Source: an uncultured bacterium | GTDB lineage: Bacteria; Actinomycetota; Coriobacteriia; Coriobacteriales; Coriobacteriaceae | Direction of reading: 5' to 3' | Assembly: GCA_905215115.1 (NCBI GenBank) | Contig: CAJMOP010000086.1 | Location: forward strand, 1-8,609 | DNA length: 8,609 nt | In this document: in pieces, positions 7,859 to 8,609 of the stretch | Position numbering within the stretch: position 1 is the first letter of the stretch | Layout: every line of letters starts with the position of its first letter | Notes under the pieces: model-generated | What the model saw: only the letters and a program-made list of their open reading frames with translations | Database searches by the model: none | Told to the model about the DNA's origin: nothing | Translations under genes and position numbers: made by a program

Positions 7859-7879
7859 GACAGCTGTAAAGCCAGGTGT
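7836..7879. promoter_or_regulatory. Candidate NiaR operator (perfect 19-bp inverted repeat)
   Basis: Two perfect 19-bp arms (7836-7854 and 7861-7879) flank a 6-bp centre ACAAGA. On the minus strand the core 22 bp reads TACAGCTGTC, then TTGTCAGCTGTA. I recall the Firmicutes NiaR (YrxA) operator as a 22-bp palindrome close to TACAGGTGTC, then TTGACACCTGTA; the two would differ at only a few symmetrical positions. The repeat covers the -35 hexamer and the spacer, so a bound repressor would block RNA polymerase. The gene for such a repressor, niaR, ends this same operon. The outer 11 bp of each arm go beyond what a single NiaR dimer needs. Confidence 0.75.
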
Positions 7880-7898
7880 AAAGTTGGAATAAAGATTC

Positions 7899-7967
7899 AA
7901 TCTTGGGGCGGGTCCATTTTCGAACTGGCAAGCTGAGGATAGTCGAAAATGGACCCGCCCCAAGATT
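7899..7967. repeat. 25-bp perfect inverted repeat upstream of the NAD operon
   Basis: Arms 7899-7923 and 7943-7967 are exact reverse complements, starting AATCTTGGGGCGGGTCC and ending in the complement, around a 19-nt spacer. No U-tract follows on either strand, so it is not an intrinsic terminator. The 13-mer CGAATCTTGGGGC at 7814-7826, in the nadA leader, repeats the arm sequence. It is also an exact inverted partner of 7957-7969. A dispersed palindromic element, a recombination site or an IS end are possible. Confidence 0.8.
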
Positions 7968-8005
7968 CGAGCGGCCCGCATTGTCCTGGACCAAGGGGCA
8001 GTGGG

Positions 8006-8204
8006 CAAAAAGTGGCAAATATGAGTACTGTTACCAAATTGGTAGCATCGATTTTCCGGTCCAGAGCAGCAAAATCGCCTTGTTTGGAGCCCAATTGCAA
8101 CTCTGAAGGACGAAAATCGATGCACTTTTGGCCGCTGGCACCGATTTTGGAGGCCATTTGGCTGCCACTAAACTGGTAACAGTACTCATATTTGGCCTTT
8201 TTTG
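8006..8204. repeat. Large imperfect inverted-repeat element, MITE- or structured-RNA-like
   Basis: The outer arms (8006-8036 and 8174-8204) match at 28 of 31 positions, with 21 perfect bases innermost (CAAATATGAGTACTGTTACC plus A). Inside, GCATCGATTTTC (8045-8056) pairs exactly with 8112-8123, and CAGAG (8062-8066) with CTCTG (8101-8105). The transcript of either strand could thus fold into one long branched hairpin. TTTTTT follows on the plus strand and TTTTT on the minus strand, so it could also terminate transcription both ways. No reading frame in it resembles a protein. Candidate identities are a non-autonomous mobile element or a bidirectional terminator-like spacer. Confidence 0.7.
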
Positions 8205-8354
8205 ACCACCGGGTTTCCGGCAGGCCCCAAAAGCGGTCCCGAATCGCTCGATCCGGGCCCGCTGGGGGTAGCGCGCACAATCGAGGTGCAAGAAGCAAGA
8301 GAGGGCCATCGCCTAGAATCGTCAGCGCCTAGATATTCGACGAGAGGAAAGACG
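8205..8354 (+). other. Leader of the insertion sequence; no gene seen
   Basis: This GC-rich stretch precedes the transposase gene. IS3-family ends begin with TG; the TGACCACC at 8203-8210 could be the left end, but without the right end in the window this cannot be tested. A heptamer GCCTAGA occurs twice (8311-8317, 8327-8333). A GAGAGGAAA at 8342-8350 is the ribosome binding site for the ATG at 8355. Confidence 0.35.
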
Positions 8355-8361
8355 ATGGCCC
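8303..8361 (+). promoter_or_regulatory. Hairpin that would mask the transposase start codon
   Basis: GGGCCATCG (8303-8311) is an exact complement of CGATGGCCC (8353-8361), which contains the ATG at 8355, with a 41-nt loop holding the ribosome binding site. Such a structure would lower translation of transcripts that read into the element from outside. Several insertion sequences are known to protect themselves this way. It is a 9-bp match, so chance cannot be excluded. Confidence 0.4.
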
Positions 8362-8609
8362 GCAGCGACATGCTATCCCAGCCGGACCGGGGGCTCGGGC
8401 TCGAACGGCCCCAGACTGAGGCATTTCACCGACGAGTTCAAGAGGAAGATAGTCGACCTCCACAACGCCGGAAAGCCCAGGCGCGAGGCCATGGACGAGT
8501 GCGACCTCGGCAAGAGCACCGTGGAGAGGCGGGTCAAGCCGATAAACGCGACCGGCTCGCCGCGCGCCGCCGACAACCGCACGCCCGAGCAGAACCGGAT
8601 CCTGGAGCC
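8355..8609 (+). pseudogene. IS3-family transposase OrfA, 5' part, apparently frameshifted
   Basis: From 8419 the third plus-strand frame reads RHFTDEFKRKIVDLHNAGK, then REAMDECDLGKSTVERRVK and NATGSPRAADNRTPEQNRIL. This is the N-terminal DNA-binding helix-turn-helix of IS3-type OrfA, running off the right edge. No ATG lies upstream in that frame within this region; only a CTG at 8416. The well-placed ATG at 8355 (with GAGAGGAAA upstream) is in a different frame and reads MARSDMLSQPDRGLGLERPQ, then nonsense. Removing one C from the CCCC run at 8409-8412 would join the two frames into one protein, which suggests a +1 insertion there. The alternatives are a non-ATG start at 8416 or a sequencing error. 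In a complete IS3 element OrfA would be followed by OrfB with the DDE catalytic domain; that part is outside. Confidence 0.7.

Noticed and set aside
7899..8204. CRISPR array
   Set aside because: The repeats are inverted pairs of different sequences, not regularly spaced direct repeats, and there are no cas genes.
7897..8371. Open frames of 61-133 codons within the palindrome region
   Set aside because: They overlap the inverted repeats, lack Shine-Dalgarno sites and have no domain; they are repeat-derived.
8373..8582. Minus-strand open frame opposite the transposase
   Set aside because: It is a shadow of the IS3 OrfA frame, which has clear family residues on the plus strand.

Overview
This is a G+C-rich bacterial chromosome segment, most likely from an anaerobic member of the Coriobacteriia (Actinomycetota). 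A Collinsella-like organism is my best guess, from recognition rather than a search. The chaperone order dnaK-grpE-dnaJ is the one usual in Actinomycetota. A clostridial-type 2[4Fe-4S] ferredoxin and a niacin-responsive NiaR repressor point to a gut-type anaerobe.

Layout. From 1 to 3109 on the minus strand lies a heat-shock chaperone operon, dnaK > grpE > dnaJ (dnaJ cut by the window edge). From 3110 to 3652 is a roughly 540-bp intergenic region between the divergent dnaK and ferredoxin genes. It holds the presumed dnaK promoter zone, several small inverted repeats, a plus-strand terminator-like hairpin with no gene before it, and a ferredoxin promoter candidate. A small ferredoxin gene follows on the plus strand (3653-3838), then a strong bidirectional terminator.

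From 3927 to 7794 on the minus strand is a complete de novo NAD operon, nadA > nadB > nadC > niaR. NadB oxidises aspartate to iminoaspartate, NadA condenses this with dihydroxyacetone phosphate to quinolinate, and NadC converts quinolinate to nicotinate mononucleotide. NiaR is the niacin-sensing repressor. A perfect 19-bp inverted repeat, whose centre resembles the Firmicutes NiaR operator as I remember it, overlaps the -35 element of a good sigma-70-type promoter just upstream of nadA. The operon therefore probably represses itself when niacin is plentiful.

From 7880 to 8354 there is no credible gene. This stretch holds two further, larger inverted repeats (25-bp perfect arms, and 31-bp arms around a 137-nt partly self-complementary centre) and the leader of an insertion sequence. 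From 8355 to the end is the start of an IS3-type transposase orfA on the plus strand. It appears frameshifted relative to the start codon that has a ribosome binding site.

The coding part is ordinary core metabolism and proteostasis. The novelty is in the non-coding DNA: the nadA operator/promoter, the REP-like palindrome between nadA and nadB, the palindrome cluster beside the IS, an orphan terminator in the dnaK upstream region, and a second well-placed translation start inside grpE.
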